Under the pieces are notes generated by a model. The model made no database searches. It saw only the letters and a program-made list of their open reading frames with translations, and was not told where the DNA came from. A stretch of DNA of 44,435 bases from NCBI GenBank assembly GCA_029567195.1, contig JAKQLJ010000049.1, positions 1 through 44,435 of the forward strand. The letters run 5' to 3'. This DNA is from a bacterium. Lineage in GTDB: Bacteria; Patescibacteriota; Minisyncoccia; Moranbacterales; UBA2206. Position numbers and translations under genes: made by a program. Positions 7,938 through 17,233 of the stretch are shown here, piece by piece (within the stretch, counting starts at the first letter, position 1; the number at the start of each line of letters is the position of its first letter).

Positions 7938-8284
7938 ATACTACAAATAATTTTATTCAACATTTTCATAATTTCCAGTAACAACGAATCGACAGTCGAA
8001 AAGTCAAGATGTCCTGTCTTCTTCAATCTTTTTGCTATTTCTATTTGAGTTTCAAGCTCAGCACCAGAAGCATAGGCAATACGCAAGAATTGCAAAAAAT
8101 CCTTTCTTCTTCCTCGATACCTGCCTTCAGCGATATTGGAAGGAATAGAAATGGCCGATCTCCGAATCTGGGACGTTAATCCAAAAACCTCTTCTCGCGG
8201 AAACTCATCAGTTAAATTGTATATTTCTGTAACTAAATCCATCGACTTCTGCCAGACAACCAACTCCTTGTAAGAATGTAACAT
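7925..8284 (-). CDS. Four-helix bundle protein (S23 / 23S rRNA intervening-sequence protein family)
   Basis: YKELVVWQKSMDLVTEIYNLTDEFPREEVFGLTSQIRRSAISIPSNIAEGRYRGRRKDFLQFLRIAYASGAELETQIEIAKRL. Confidence 0.95.
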   Translation of the reverse strand: MLHSYKELVVWQKSMDLVTEIYNLTDEFPREEVFGLTSQIRRSAISIPSNIAEGRYRGRRKDFLQFLRIAYASGAELETQIEIAKRLKKTGHLDFSTVDSLLLEIMKMLNKIICSMRTN

Positions 8285-8291
8285 TTATATT

Positions 8292-8339
8292 AAAGCTAAC
8301 CAATTAAAAAGCTAGTAAGCTAGTTAACTAACTAACTAG
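8292..8339 (-). repeat. Octad array, inverted relative to the 7898 array, upstream of the four-helix-bundle gene
   Basis: Reverse complement: CTAGTTAG TTAGTTAA CTAGCTTA CTAGCTTT TTAATTGG TTAGCTTT; includes the polA stop codon (8336-8338). Confidence 0.85.
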
Positions 8340-11035
8340 ATTTCACCCCAATTGTCCCCGATTTTTACGTCTACCAGCAACGGAACACGAAGATTATAAG
8401 CCGATTCCATAATATCTTTTACTTTTTTTGCCACCGCTCCAGCCACTTTTTCTTTGGTCTCTAAGATGATCTCGTCATGAATTTGAAGGATCATCCGGAC
8501 ATCCGGATTATTCTCGTATTCTTCATATATCTTTAGCATGGCTATTTTTACAATATCCGCGGAAAGTCCCTGAATCGGCATATTGATAGCCATCCGTTCC
8601 GCGGCGTTGGCCACCATAAAATTAGGAGAATTTATTTCCGGCAATATTCGTCGCCGGCCAATTTCCGTCTCGACGTATTGATTTTTTTTGGCAAATTCCT
8701 TCGTCTTTCTTATATAATCAGCCACCCCCGGAAAACGATTGAAATATTCGTCGATAAATTTTTTGGCCTCATCTCTGTTAATATTCGCCGCTTGGGAAAA
8801 TCCAAAAACACTCATTCCGTATATCACTCCGAAATTAAGAGCTTTGGCTGAACGTCTCATTTTTTCCGTAACTTGGGAAAGTGAAACTTTATAAACTTCC
8901 GCCGCTGTTGCCCGATGAATGTCTACGCCTCCGTGAAATAATTCAATCATTTTTTTATCTTCGCTCATATGCGCCACAACGCGAAGGTCTATCTGCGAAT
9001 AATCTGCTGCCACCAATTTCCAACCCTCTTCCGCTTCAAAGGCTGTGCGCAAAAGTTGTCCGATATCAGTTCTTATCGGGATATTCTGCAAGTTAGGTTC
9101 CGACGATGATAGTCGGCCAGTAGCTGTTACAGCCTGATTGAACGAAGTATGAATACGGGAATGCTCATCAACCAAAAGAGGCAAGGCATCAAGATAAGTG
9201 GATTTGAGTTTAAAAATTTCCCGATATTCTTCAATTTTTTCTACAATTTTATGTTTATCCTTTATTTTTTGCAGTTCCGCTGAAGCCGTTGAATATCCGG
9301 TTTTTCCTTTTTTTATATCTGCGTTTGAAATCCCCAAATCAACAAACAATATGTCAGCCAGTTGCCGGGAAGAATTGATGTTAAAATCTTTTCCGGCCAA
9401 TTCGTAAATGGCTTTTTCTAAATTTTTAATTCTTTTATTTATTTTTTCTGCTATGCCTCTAAAAATAACCGTATTTAGTTTTATGCCCCACGTTTCCATG
9501 CCTGCTAAAACCTTAATCAGTGGCATCTCCAGATTTTCAAAAACTTTCTTCAAGTTACCTTCAGTTTTTTGGTTTTTGGCGATTGCTTCAATTTTTTCGC
9601 GATAAATTTTTTCCAAAGCCAGAAAATATTCAGCCATCTGGCACACTTTTTGAGCTGCTTCTTGAGCGGATTCTATTTCCAATCCCAATTGCCCCTTCTT
9701 TTTTTCTTCAATTATTTCTTCGCCCAATTCCTCTAAGACCAAATTGGATAATTCTATTTTTGACCCCGGATTCAAAACATAAGCGGCCAATAGCACATCA
9801 GCACCCAGACCCCTGAGATTTATGCCATGATTTTTTAGAGTTTCTAAATCGCCTTTGAGATCATAGCCGATTTTTTTGATTTTGCTGTCTTCTAAAATTT
9901 CCCTTAAAAAAGGCATATTTTCCCGGGAAATAGGGACGTAGTATGACTTTCCCGAAACGACAGAAAAAGCTATCCCTTGCGCTTCCTTTTTAAGGATATT
10001 TTCTCCGATTGTTTTTATCCTAATGGCTATTTCTTTTTTTTCCGCTATCTCTTTGGCAATTTTTTCCAGTTTTTTTCCTTCTACTATTTCACATGTTGAT
10101 TTTTTAATAGCCTTATCATTTCTAAATTCATTTTTCTCCCGCGGATTTGAATCGGTTCCGGGCAGTCTTTTTATCAGACTGAAAAATTCTAAATTTCTTA
10201 AAAGTTCGATTAATTTTTCTCGATCAAAATCATGAGTTTTTGCTGCATCAAAATCCAACTTGACTGGAACATCAAGCTTAATGGTCGCCAGTTGCTTGCT
10301 TTGTATCGCCTGCATTTTGTCCCGCTCCAGTTTCTCCTTTGTCGCTCCTTTTATTTCACCAAGATTTTTATATATGCTTTCCAAAGAGCCGTATTTTTTC
10401 AAAAGTTCGCAAGCCGTTTTTTCACCAATACCCTTCACGCCCAAAATATTATCAGACGGATCGCCACGAAGCCCTTTAAAATCAATTAATTGTTCCGGCT
10501 TTAATCCATAACGCTCAAAAACCGAATCTTCATCATAGAGAACTGAGTCGGTCAAACCGCGCCGCATGGTATAAACAAAAGTCTGGTCGCTAACAAGCTG
10601 TAAAGTATCCAGATCTCCAGTCACAATTATATTTTCAATTCCGTCCGGAGGCGGATTTTTTTCCGCCTGTTTTACCACCGTGCCGATAACGTCATCCGCT
10701 TCAAAGCCTTCTTTTTCCAAAATGGGAATATTAAAAGCGCGCACTATTTCTTTTACGCGCGGAATTTGCAAATATAATTCATCAGGAGCCTTAGTCCTTG
10801 TCGCCTTGTAATCTTTATATTCGATATGCCTAAAAGTCGGGCCGGCCAAATCAAAAGTGGCGATGATATAATCCGGCCGAAATTTGGAAATGACATTCAG
10901 AAGAGTGGTAGTAAAACCGTAAACCGCATTGACTAATTCGCCTTTTTTGGTCGTTAGCGGCGGCATGGCATGAAAAGATCGGTGGATTATGGCATTGCCG
11001 TCGATAAGAACCAGTTTTTTAGCTTTTTTTCCCAT
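8336..11035 (-). CDS. polA: DNA polymerase I
   Basis: N-terminal 5' nuclease (LIDGNAIIHRSFHAMPPLTTKKGELVNAVYGF), degenerate 3'-5' exo region, family A polymerase (RTAF..DYSQIDLRVVAHMS, RRSAKALNFGVIYGMS, QIHDEIILE). Confidence 0.98.
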   Translation of the reverse strand: MGKKAKKLVLIDGNAIIHRSFHAMPPLTTKKGELVNAVYGFTTTLLNVISKFRPDYIIATFDLAGPTFRHIEYKDYKATRTKAPDELYLQIPRVKEIVRAFNIPILEKEGFEADDVIGTVVKQAEKNPPPDGIENIIVTGDLDTLQLVSDQTFVYTMRRGLTDSVLYDEDSVFERYGLKPEQLIDFKGLRGDPSDNILGVKGIGEKTACELLKKYGSLESIYKNLGEIKGATKEKLERDKMQAIQSKQLATIKLDVPVKLDFDAAKTHDFDREKLIELLRNLEFFSLIKRLPGTDSNPREKNEFRNDKAIKKSTCEIVEGKKLEKIAKEIAEKKEIAIRIKTIGENILKKEAQGIAFSVVSGKSYYVPISRENMPFLREILEDSKIKKIGYDLKGDLETLKNHGINLRGLGADVLLAAYVLNPGSKIELSNLVLEELGEEIIEEKKKGQLGLEIESAQEAAQKVCQMAEYFLALEKIYREKIEAIAKNQKTEGNLKKVFENLEMPLIKVLAGMETWGIKLNTVIFRGIAEKINKRIKNLEKAIYELAGKDFNINSSRQLADILFVDLGISNADIKKGKTGYSTASAELQKIKDKHKIVEKIEEYREIFKLKSTYLDALPLLVDEHSRIHTSFNQAVTATGRLSSSEPNLQNIPIRTDIGQLLRTAFEAEEGWKLVAADYSQIDLRVVAHMSEDKKMIELFHGGVDIHRATAAEVYKVSLSQVTEKMRRSAKALNFGVIYGMSVFGFSQAANINRDEAKKFIDEYFNRFPGVADYIRKTKEFAKKNQYVETEIGRRRILPEINSPNFMVANAAERMAINMPIQGLSADIVKIAMLKIYEEYENNPDVRMILQIHDEIILETKEKVAGAVAKKVKDIMESAYNLRVPLLVDVKIGDNWGEI

Positions 11036-11084
11036 ACCACCAGTATACTAAGCGGAAAAATTTATGGCAATAAAGATGTCTTTT

Positions 11085-11429
11085 TTAATAACCGCGAAAA
11101 AATCTTATTCCCCAGAAAAACAAAATGCAGAGAAAAAGACCGAGAAGAGAAAAACAAAAAATGCGCCAAGCCACGGAAATTCTACTTTCTTCTCCTCCCG
11201 CAGTCGCATAAAGAATGGCGAATATAAAAAATCCGAAAATAGAAAGTACGCCAATCCCTCCAAAAATCAGTTCAAGAAAACCAAAGAATAAGTGCGAGGT
11301 AACGGAAGGTGAGAGAATTTCTTTTTTCTTCGGCATGTCTCTAAATTGAGCAAAAGCCACCTGAAAATTAAGAAAAAATAAATAAAGCAGAATTAGCGTT
11401 TTCTTCATATTCGTTTCTTTTAACTGCAT
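11085..11429 (-). CDS. Small secreted/membrane protein, signal peptide plus two TM segments (VirB2/T4SS-pilin-like topology)
   Basis: KKTLILLYLFFLNFQVAFAQ signal, then two hydrophobic segments around ATAGGEESRISVAWR. Confidence 0.5.
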   Translation of the reverse strand: MQLKETNMKKTLILLYLFFLNFQVAFAQFRDMPKKKEILSPSVTSHLFFGFLELIFGGIGVLSIFGFFIFAILYATAGGEESRISVAWRIFCFSLLGLFLCILFFWGIRFFRGY

Positions 11430-11435
11430 TAAACT

Positions 11436-11461
11436 AAAGCAGGCGTTTTACGGCCCGCTTT
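11436..11461 (-). terminator. Possible terminator downstream of the cyclophilin gene
   Basis: Minus-strand AAAGCGGGC-CGTAAAAC-GCCTGCTTT (one G-U pair); weak T tract. Confidence 0.4.
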
Positions 11462-11478
11462 AAAAATTTAAAAAAATA

Positions 11479-12216
11479 TTACTTTTCCAAAAGGGAAATG
11501 TCCTTAATGATTATTTCTTCCGTTGGCCGGTCATTGGCGCCGGTTTTGACATTTTCTATTTTTTCCACCACTTCAATGCCGGAGATTACTTCTCCAAAAT
11601 CAGTGTGCTTTCCATCGAGCCAGGGAGTAGCCTCGGCCGTTACGATAAAAAATTGGGAACCATTGGTGTTTGGTCCGGAATTAGCCATAGCCAATGACCC
11701 TTTTATCAGTTTATGCGCGTTTATTTCATCTTTAAAAGCATATCCCGGTCCGCCAGTGCCATCATTTTTAGGATCTGCGTCTTTAGAAAGAGGATCGCCG
11801 CCTTGAATCATAAAACCTTTGATCACTCGATGAAATTTAGTGCCGTCGTAAAAATTATTTTTAGCCAGTTTCAAAAAATTGTTAACCGTTACAGGCGCTT
11901 CGGTTCCATAAAACTTAACTTTTATATCCCCCAAATTGGTTTTGATTAATGCCACGCTAAATTTTTTGGCTAAATCACTGTCACCACTTTCTTCTTCCAG
12001 AGCATTGGTTAATTTTTCATTTTCCTTATTGACTGCATCTTGAATGTTGTCCTGGGCTTTTTTATTAACATCAACCATGCCAGGAATGTAGCCGCCCGGA
12101 TCGGACACGGGATTGGGAATTTGATTTTCCATTTTTGTTGCTTCCTGCTTATCGCCACATCCGCAAAAGATAGTAGCGATCAGAAGAAATGAAATTATTA
12201 TCGTTATTTTTCTCAT
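11479..12216 (-). CDS. Cyclophilin-type peptidyl-prolyl isomerase, predicted lipoprotein
   Basis: Lipobox-like [63 protein letters not shown]...[26 protein letters not shown]. Confidence 0.95.
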   Translation of the reverse strand: MRKITIIISFLLIATIFCGCGDKQEATKMENQIPNPVSDPGGYIPGMVDVNKKAQDNIQDAVNKENEKLTNALEEESGDSDLAKKFSVALIKTNLGDIKVKFYGTEAPVTVNNFLKLAKNNFYDGTKFHRVIKGFMIQGGDPLSKDADPKNDGTGGPGYAFKDEINAHKLIKGSLAMANSGPNTNGSQFFIVTAEATPWLDGKHTDFGEVISGIEVVEKIENVKTGANDRPTEEIIIKDISLLEK

Positions 12217-12233
12217 AATAATTTATTTAATGA

Positions 12234-12686
12234 TTATTTTAAAAATTTAAAATTTTTAAATCTTATTTTTCTTTTGTTTTTATCCAACCACTCAAATTCA
12301 ACTTCAAGCGCGCTTTGGGGAATTATCTCAGAAATTTTTTCTGCCCATTCGATAATAATAATATTGTTTTTATTTTTTACAATCTCCTCCCAGCCTAAAT
12401 CAATAATATTTTGGGCGTTAACCCGATAAGCATCAATATGGTAAATTTCGCGAAACGGCTTTTTTCTTCCAATTTTATATTGTTTCATTATCAAAAAAGT
12501 CGGGCTGACAAAAGGACCTTCGGCTCCCAGACCCCTCAAAAACCCCTGAGCAAAGGTTGTTTTTCCCGCTCCCAAATCGCCAGAAAGACAAACAACCTCC
12601 CCGCCTTTCATTTTTTTGGCCATTTTTTCCCCCAATTTCTGGGTTTCTGATGATTTTTCAGTTATCAGTTCTTTTTGCATATGCAT
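12234..12686 (-). CDS. tsaE: tRNA threonylcarbamoyladenosine biosynthesis ATPase TsaE
   Basis: VVCLSGDLGAGKTTFAQGFLRGLG...VSPTFLIMKQY...IYHIDAYR...IIIIEWAEKI. Confidence 0.95.
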   Translation of the reverse strand: MHMQKELITEKSSETQKLGEKMAKKMKGGEVVCLSGDLGAGKTTFAQGFLRGLGAEGPFVSPTFLIMKQYKIGRKKPFREIYHIDAYRVNAQNIIDLGWEEIVKNKNNIIIIEWAEKISEIIPQSALEVEFEWLDKNKRKIRFKNFKFLK

Positions 12687-12742
12687 CTATATTAATATAG
12701 AAACCCGCAAATCCACAAATTAACCAAAAATATAGTCTCCTT

Positions 12743-12770
12743 TTTAGCTTTTAGACTTGAAAATTTGACA
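12743..12770 (+). repeat. Heptad array, TTNARMY-type
   Basis: TTTAGCT TTTAGAC TTGAAAA TTTGACA. Confidence 0.6.
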
Positions 12771-12822
12771 CACTCTTTTTTTCTTGCTACTTTAATTAAC
12801 CAATTCTTTTTAATTTTTTATT

Positions 12823-12843
12823 TTCAACCTTTAGCTTTGAAAT
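12823..12843 (+). repeat. Heptad array, TTNARMY-type, ending at the DHH-family start codon
   Basis: TTCAACC TTTAGCT TTGAAAT, then ATG at 12844. Confidence 0.65.
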
Positions 12844-13977
12844 ATGGCTCTTGAACCCCAGGAACAATTCAAGAAATTTTTAGATAATTCCAAGGAAATT
12901 CTTGTCCTTATCCCAGAAAATCCCAGCAGCGACGCTGTTGGCAGCGCCTGGGCTCTTTACTTTTTCCTGGAAAAAAGAGGGCATTTTCCCACCATCGCTT
13001 TTTCCAACAACCTCTCTCCAAGGTTTGGCTTTTTGACCAAACCAGACCGAATGATTGCAGAAATTTCTGGCGCCCGAGATTTTGTTCTTTCCTTCGACAT
13101 AGCCAGAAACAAAATAAAAGAAATACGTCACGAAGAAAAGGACGGGAGATTCAATATTTATCTTACTCCGGAAAAAGGTTCCATAGATCCACGAGATTTT
13201 TCTTTTATTCTGGCTAAATTTAAATATGACCTTATTATAGTTTTAGATTCCCCTGATCTTGAAAGCTTGGGAAAACTTTATAACTCCAATACGGATCTCT
13301 TTTTCGAAGTGCCGGTGATAAATATCGATCACAGGAGCAATAATGATAATTTCGGACAGATTAATCTGGTAGATGTCACTGCTTCTTCTTGCTCGGAAAT
13401 CGTGGAAAGAAACCTGAAAAATATTGATGAAAATCTGATCGATAAAAATATCGCCACCTGCCTTTTGGCCGGCATTATCGGCGCCACCGAAAGCTTTCAG
13501 AAAAAAAACACCACTCCGCGCGCGCTCTCTATTTCTGCCGCCCTTATGGACAAAGGCGCCGACCAGCAGGAAATTGTTCGCTGGCTCTACAAAACCCATT
13601 CCTTAAGCCTTTTGAAACTCTGGGGAAGATCTATGGCCAAACTTAACTGGAATACCGATCTCAAATTGGCCTGGACAAAATTAACCGTTGAGGATTTTGT
13701 GCAAAGCCGAGCAAAAATAACCGACATCGGATTAATCTTAGAAAAACTTCAGGAAAATTATTCGGAAGGCAAAATATTTATGACTACCTACAATGACACG
13801 CCTATGTCTTCTATGGTGGTTATACGAGCTGTCGACCGAGAAATTTTGAATAATATTTATATTAATTTCGGCGGAGAAATAAAAAAAGACGTATTGGAGA
13901 TAAAAACAGAAGAGAAAGATTTGGAAAAAGTAGGCAAAAGTATGGAAGAAAAACTGAAATCAGTTCTTGCTGTTTAA
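12844..13977 (+). CDS. DHH-superfamily phosphoesterase-like protein with altered motifs
   Basis: ILVLIPENPSSDAVGSAWALYFFLEKRGH (motif I-like), IIVLDSPDLES, VINIDHRSNNDNFG (DHR where DHH is usual), TCLLAGIIGATESFQ. Confidence 0.8.
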   Translation: MALEPQEQFKKFLDNSKEILVLIPENPSSDAVGSAWALYFFLEKRGHFPTIAFSNNLSPRFGFLTKPDRMIAEISGARDFVLSFDIARNKIKEIRHEEKDGRFNIYLTPEKGSIDPRDFSFILAKFKYDLIIVLDSPDLESLGKLYNSNTDLFFEVPVINIDHRSNNDNFGQINLVDVTASSCSEIVERNLKNIDENLIDKNIATCLLAGIIGATESFQKKNTTPRALSISAALMDKGADQQEIVRWLYKTHSLSLLKLWGRSMAKLNWNTDLKLAWTKLTVEDFVQSRAKITDIGLILEKLQENYSEGKIFMTTYNDTPMSSMVVIRAVDREILNNIYINFGGEIKKDVLEIKTEEKDLEKVGKSMEEKLKSVLAV

Positions 13978-14002
13978 CAAAACAATTCATATTTACCACG
14001 TC

Positions 14003-14026
14003 AAAGGCTGTGAAGCCTTTTTTTAT
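14003..14026 (+). terminator. Rho-independent terminator
   Basis: AAAGGCT-GTGA-AGCCTTT followed by TTTTA. Confidence 0.75.
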
Positions 14027-14150
14027 TTCCTTCTTTTTGTGTTAAAATATCATTGACCGACGGAAAAATTTATTTGATATGAATTATCAAAAACAAAATT
14101 AATCCGGATAAAAATAAAGGCAACTATAAATTTTAGTTTGAGCAATAGAC

Positions 14151-17100
14151 ATGATAAAGATAACCAAAAAACAACCCATACAAAAAGACACGGAAAAAGA
14201 GCTAGAGACCAGAAAAATAATTTCCAAGTTCCGCCATCAGGAGGAAGAGGAACAGGCTTCTGCCCTGGCATCTTCTCTGGGTTTTTCTTATATGGACACC
14301 AATCTTGTCCCGATAAGCGAGGACAGCATGAGACTTCTGACCGAAGAAGAGGCCAGAAAAAACAATTTGGTGGTTATCCAAAAAATTTCCAAAAATGTTA
14401 GCGTTATTTCCACCGATCCCACCAAAAAAGAAACGGCCGAATTCATAAAACTTCTTTCTCAGGAAAAAGGCTGGCAGATAAAGCCCTTCGTTGTTTCCCG
14501 ATCTAATATGCTTCTGGTTCTGGAACGATATAAAAAAATTGTTTTTTCGGAAATTCTTGACCAGATGAGTCTTCATTTGAGCGGTGAGGAACTCAAAAAA
14601 TTTGAAGAGGAAATGAAAGACCTCCTGACCCTGAAAGCCAGAATAAACGAACTGCCAGTAACTCAGGTATTAAGCATCATTATGGCCGGAGCGACAAAAC
14701 TGGGCGCTTCTGACGTCCATCTTGAACCCCAGGAAAAAGAATTTCGCTTGCGTTATCGAATCGACGGAGTGTTACAGGACGTGGCTTTTCTGCCTCTTAA
14801 TGTTTATAAAAACATCATCACCCGCATAAAAATAATGAGTGGGATGAAAATAAACCTAAGAGACATCGCTCAAGACGGAACTTTTCAGGTAACTTTGGGC
14901 GAGAAAAGGATTGACACCCGCGTTTCCGTTATTCCGGGAAATTTCGGCGAATCAGCCGTTATTCGTATTCTTGATCCGGAATCAATTCGGGTAACTTTGG
15001 ATAAATTGGGAATGACCGGTCTAGCTTATGAAATGATCCAGAAACAAACCGATGCTCCAAACGGCATGATTCTCAACACCGGACCAACCGGATCCGGAAA
15101 AACCACCACCCTTTATGCCATAATCAATAAACTCAACAGTCCGGACAAAAAAATCATTACCATTGAAGACCCGATCGAATATGAAGTAACTGGAATTTCC
15201 CAGACCCAGGTGGAAAAATCAAGGGGCTACACTTTCGATACCGGCCTTCGGGCAATCGTCCGCCAGGATCCAGACATCATTCTGGTCGGAGAAATCCGAG
15301 ATGACGAAACAGCCGATATTGCCGTTAATTCCGCTCTTACCGGACACTTGGTGCTTTCCTCGCTTCACACCAACAATGCCATCGGTGCCATTCCCCGCCT
15401 TATTGAACTTGGAGTAAAACCCTCCCTTATTTCCCCTTCCGTAAATGCCACTATCGGGCAAAGATTGGTGCGCCGCCTTTGCGACTGCAAAGAATCTTAT
15501 GTTCCTGCCAAAGAATCCATCGAATCACTCAAAAAAATTCTCTCCATTATTTCTCCTAAAGCCAAAGTGGAAATTCCAAAAAATATTGAAAAACTTTACC
15601 GCGCCAAAGGCTGCCCGAAATGCAACGGTTTGGGATATAAGGGACGAATAGGAATTTTTGAAGTTTTTGTTATTAACGAAGAAATTGAAAAATTAATCCT
15701 GAACTTGGCCGGAGAAACAGAATTAACTGTGGCGGCTTTGGAAGCAGGAATGATAACCATGCTTCAGGACGGCATATTAAAAGCTCTCTCTGGAATCACG
15801 TCCATTGATGAAGTGCGCCGAGTCACCGGACAAGGAGAATTTTTGGAAGCTATTTATGAAAAATTAATGGCTCAGACTTTGGGCCGATCGGTGGTAGTAA
15901 ACAATGATCACTATCAAAAAGCTAAAGCCACTATCAAAAATTTCAAAAAATTCCAGGAAACTATTGCCAAATCAAAAAGCACCAATATCAATGAAATATT
16001 ATTCGCCGCAGCGGCCATTCTTGGCACCGGAGACATTCATATCGAACCGGGAGAAAAGGATGTCAAAATAAGATTTAGAATTGATGGCATTCTTCAAGAC
16101 GTGGTTTCTGTTCCGCTCAATGAATACCCGAATTTATTGGGAAAAATAAAACTTCTCTCGGGAGTAAAGACAGAAGTGCGACAAGGAGTGATAGACAGCC
16201 GTTTTTCTATCAAATTCGACGAAGACATAAAAGATGTCAAAGAAAGATCGGTTGATGTCCGTGTTTCCATAATCTTAGGCGGTTATGGGGAAACAGTAGT
16301 AATGCGGCTTCTTTTCAAATCAACGCTGGAATACGATCTGACAAAACTGGGCATCAGAGAAACAAATTTAAAAAAGATTATGCATGAAATTTCTAAACCT
16401 AACGGCATAATCCTCAACACCGGACCGACCGGCAGCGGAAAAACCACTACCCTTTATTCCGTTCTTCAACACTTAAACAAACCAGAAGTAAAAATTATTA
16501 CCGTGGAAGATCCTATTGAATATCAGATGGAAGGAATCTTGCAAACTCCGGTCAATGAAAAAGAAGGTTATACTTTTGCTAATGCCCTCCGCCAGCTCCT
16601 TCGTCAAAATCCAGACATTATGATGATTGGAGAAATTCGAGATAATGAAACTGCTCAAGTGGCTGTTCAAGCCGCCCTTACCGGACACCTGGTGCTTTCT
16701 ACCATTCACACCAACAACGCTGCCGGTGCCGTTTCCCGTATGGTCAATATGGGCGTGGCTCCGCAGGATGTAGCCACCTCTGTCAATGCTTTTATCGCCC
16801 AAAGGCTGGTCAGAAGACTGTGCGACTGCAAGAAAAAAATTAAAATCAGTCCGGAAGAAGACAAAAAAATAAGCGCAGCCATAAAAACCATTTCTCCCAA
16901 GGCTGGCGTTACTATTCCCAAAACCGATTATATTTACAAACCAAATGGATGTGAGAAATGCAACGGCCTTGGTTACAAGGGTCAAATGACAGTAAGTGAA
17001 ATTTTTGAAATTTCCCGTGATATTCAGGAAATGATTACTAGCGGCGCTATCACTAACGACCTTCAAGACAAGGCGGTAGAAAACGGAATGCTCACTATGT

Positions 17101-17174
17101 CTCAGGACGGAGTTATCAGAGTCCTGGAAGGCGACACCACGCTTGATGAAGTGGAACGCGTGACGGATTTATAA
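14151..17174 (+). CDS. Tandem PilB/GspE-type ATPase, two complete T2SE ATPase modules in one polypeptide
   Basis: Two copies each of GPTGSGKTTTLY, (I/V)EDPIEY, (V/I)GEIRD, LHTNNA/IHTNNA, RLVRRLCDC...C.KCNGLGYKG; one N-terminal T2SSE_N-like domain. Confidence 0.95.
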   Translation: MIKITKKQPIQKDTEKELETRKIISKFRHQEEEEQASALASSLGFSYMDTNLVPISEDSMRLLTEEEARKNNLVVIQKISKNVSVISTDPTKKETAEFIKLLSQEKGWQIKPFVVSRSNMLLVLERYKKIVFSEILDQMSLHLSGEELKKFEEEMKDLLTLKARINELPVTQVLSIIMAGATKLGASDVHLEPQEKEFRLRYRIDGVLQDVAFLPLNVYKNIITRIKIMSGMKINLRDIAQDGTFQVTLGEKRIDTRVSVIPGNFGESAVIRILDPESIRVTLDKLGMTGLAYEMIQKQTDAPNGMILNTGPTGSGKTTTLYAIINKLNSPDKKIITIEDPIEYEVTGISQTQVEKSRGYTFDTGLRAIVRQDPDIILVGEIRDDETADIAVNSALTGHLVLSSLHTNNAIGAIPRLIELGVKPSLISPSVNATIGQRLVRRLCDCKESYVPAKESIESLKKILSIISPKAKVEIPKNIEKLYRAKGCPKCNGLGYKGRIGIFEVFVINEEIEKLILNLAGETELTVAALEAGMITMLQDGILKALSGITSIDEVRRVTGQGEFLEAIYEKLMAQTLGRSVVVNNDHYQKAKATIKNFKKFQETIAKSKSTNINEILFAAAAILGTGDIHIEPGEKDVKIRFRIDGILQDVVSVPLNEYPNLLGKIKLLSGVKTEVRQGVIDSRFSIKFDEDIKDVKERSVDVRVSIILGGYGETVVMRLLFKSTLEYDLTKLGIRETNLKKIMHEISKPNGIILNTGPTGSGKTTTLYSVLQHLNKPEVKIITVEDPIEYQMEGILQTPVNEKEGYTFANALRQLLRQNPDIMMIGEIRDNETAQVAVQAALTGHLVLSTIHTNNAAGAVSRMVNMGVAPQDVATSVNAFIAQRLVRRLCDCKKKIKISPEEDKKISAAIKTISPKAGVTIPKTDYIYKPNGCEKCNGLGYKGQMTVSEIFEISRDIQEMITSGAITNDLQDKAVENGMLTMSQDGVIRVLEGDTTLDEVERVTDL

Positions 17175-17186
17175 AAAAGTCTAAAT

Positions 17187-17221
17187 TATAAGTTTGAAAT
17201 TTAAACTTTAGCCTTTAACCT
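17187..17221 (+). repeat. Heptad array, TTNARMY-type, upstream of the M23 gene
   Basis: TATAAGT TTGAAAT TTAAACT TTAGCCT TTAACCT. Confidence 0.7.
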
Positions 17222-17233
17222 TAAGAGAATAAT

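Noticed and set aside
14074-14090. TTGATA-TGAAT-TATCAA inverted repeat upstream of the PilB-like gene
   Set aside because: Six-bp AT-rich arms are expected often by chance at this composition; no supporting context.
16473-17066. 197-aa minus-strand ORF opposite the PilB-like gene
   Set aside because: Entirely antisense to a highly conserved ATPase domain; no recognisable motifs.
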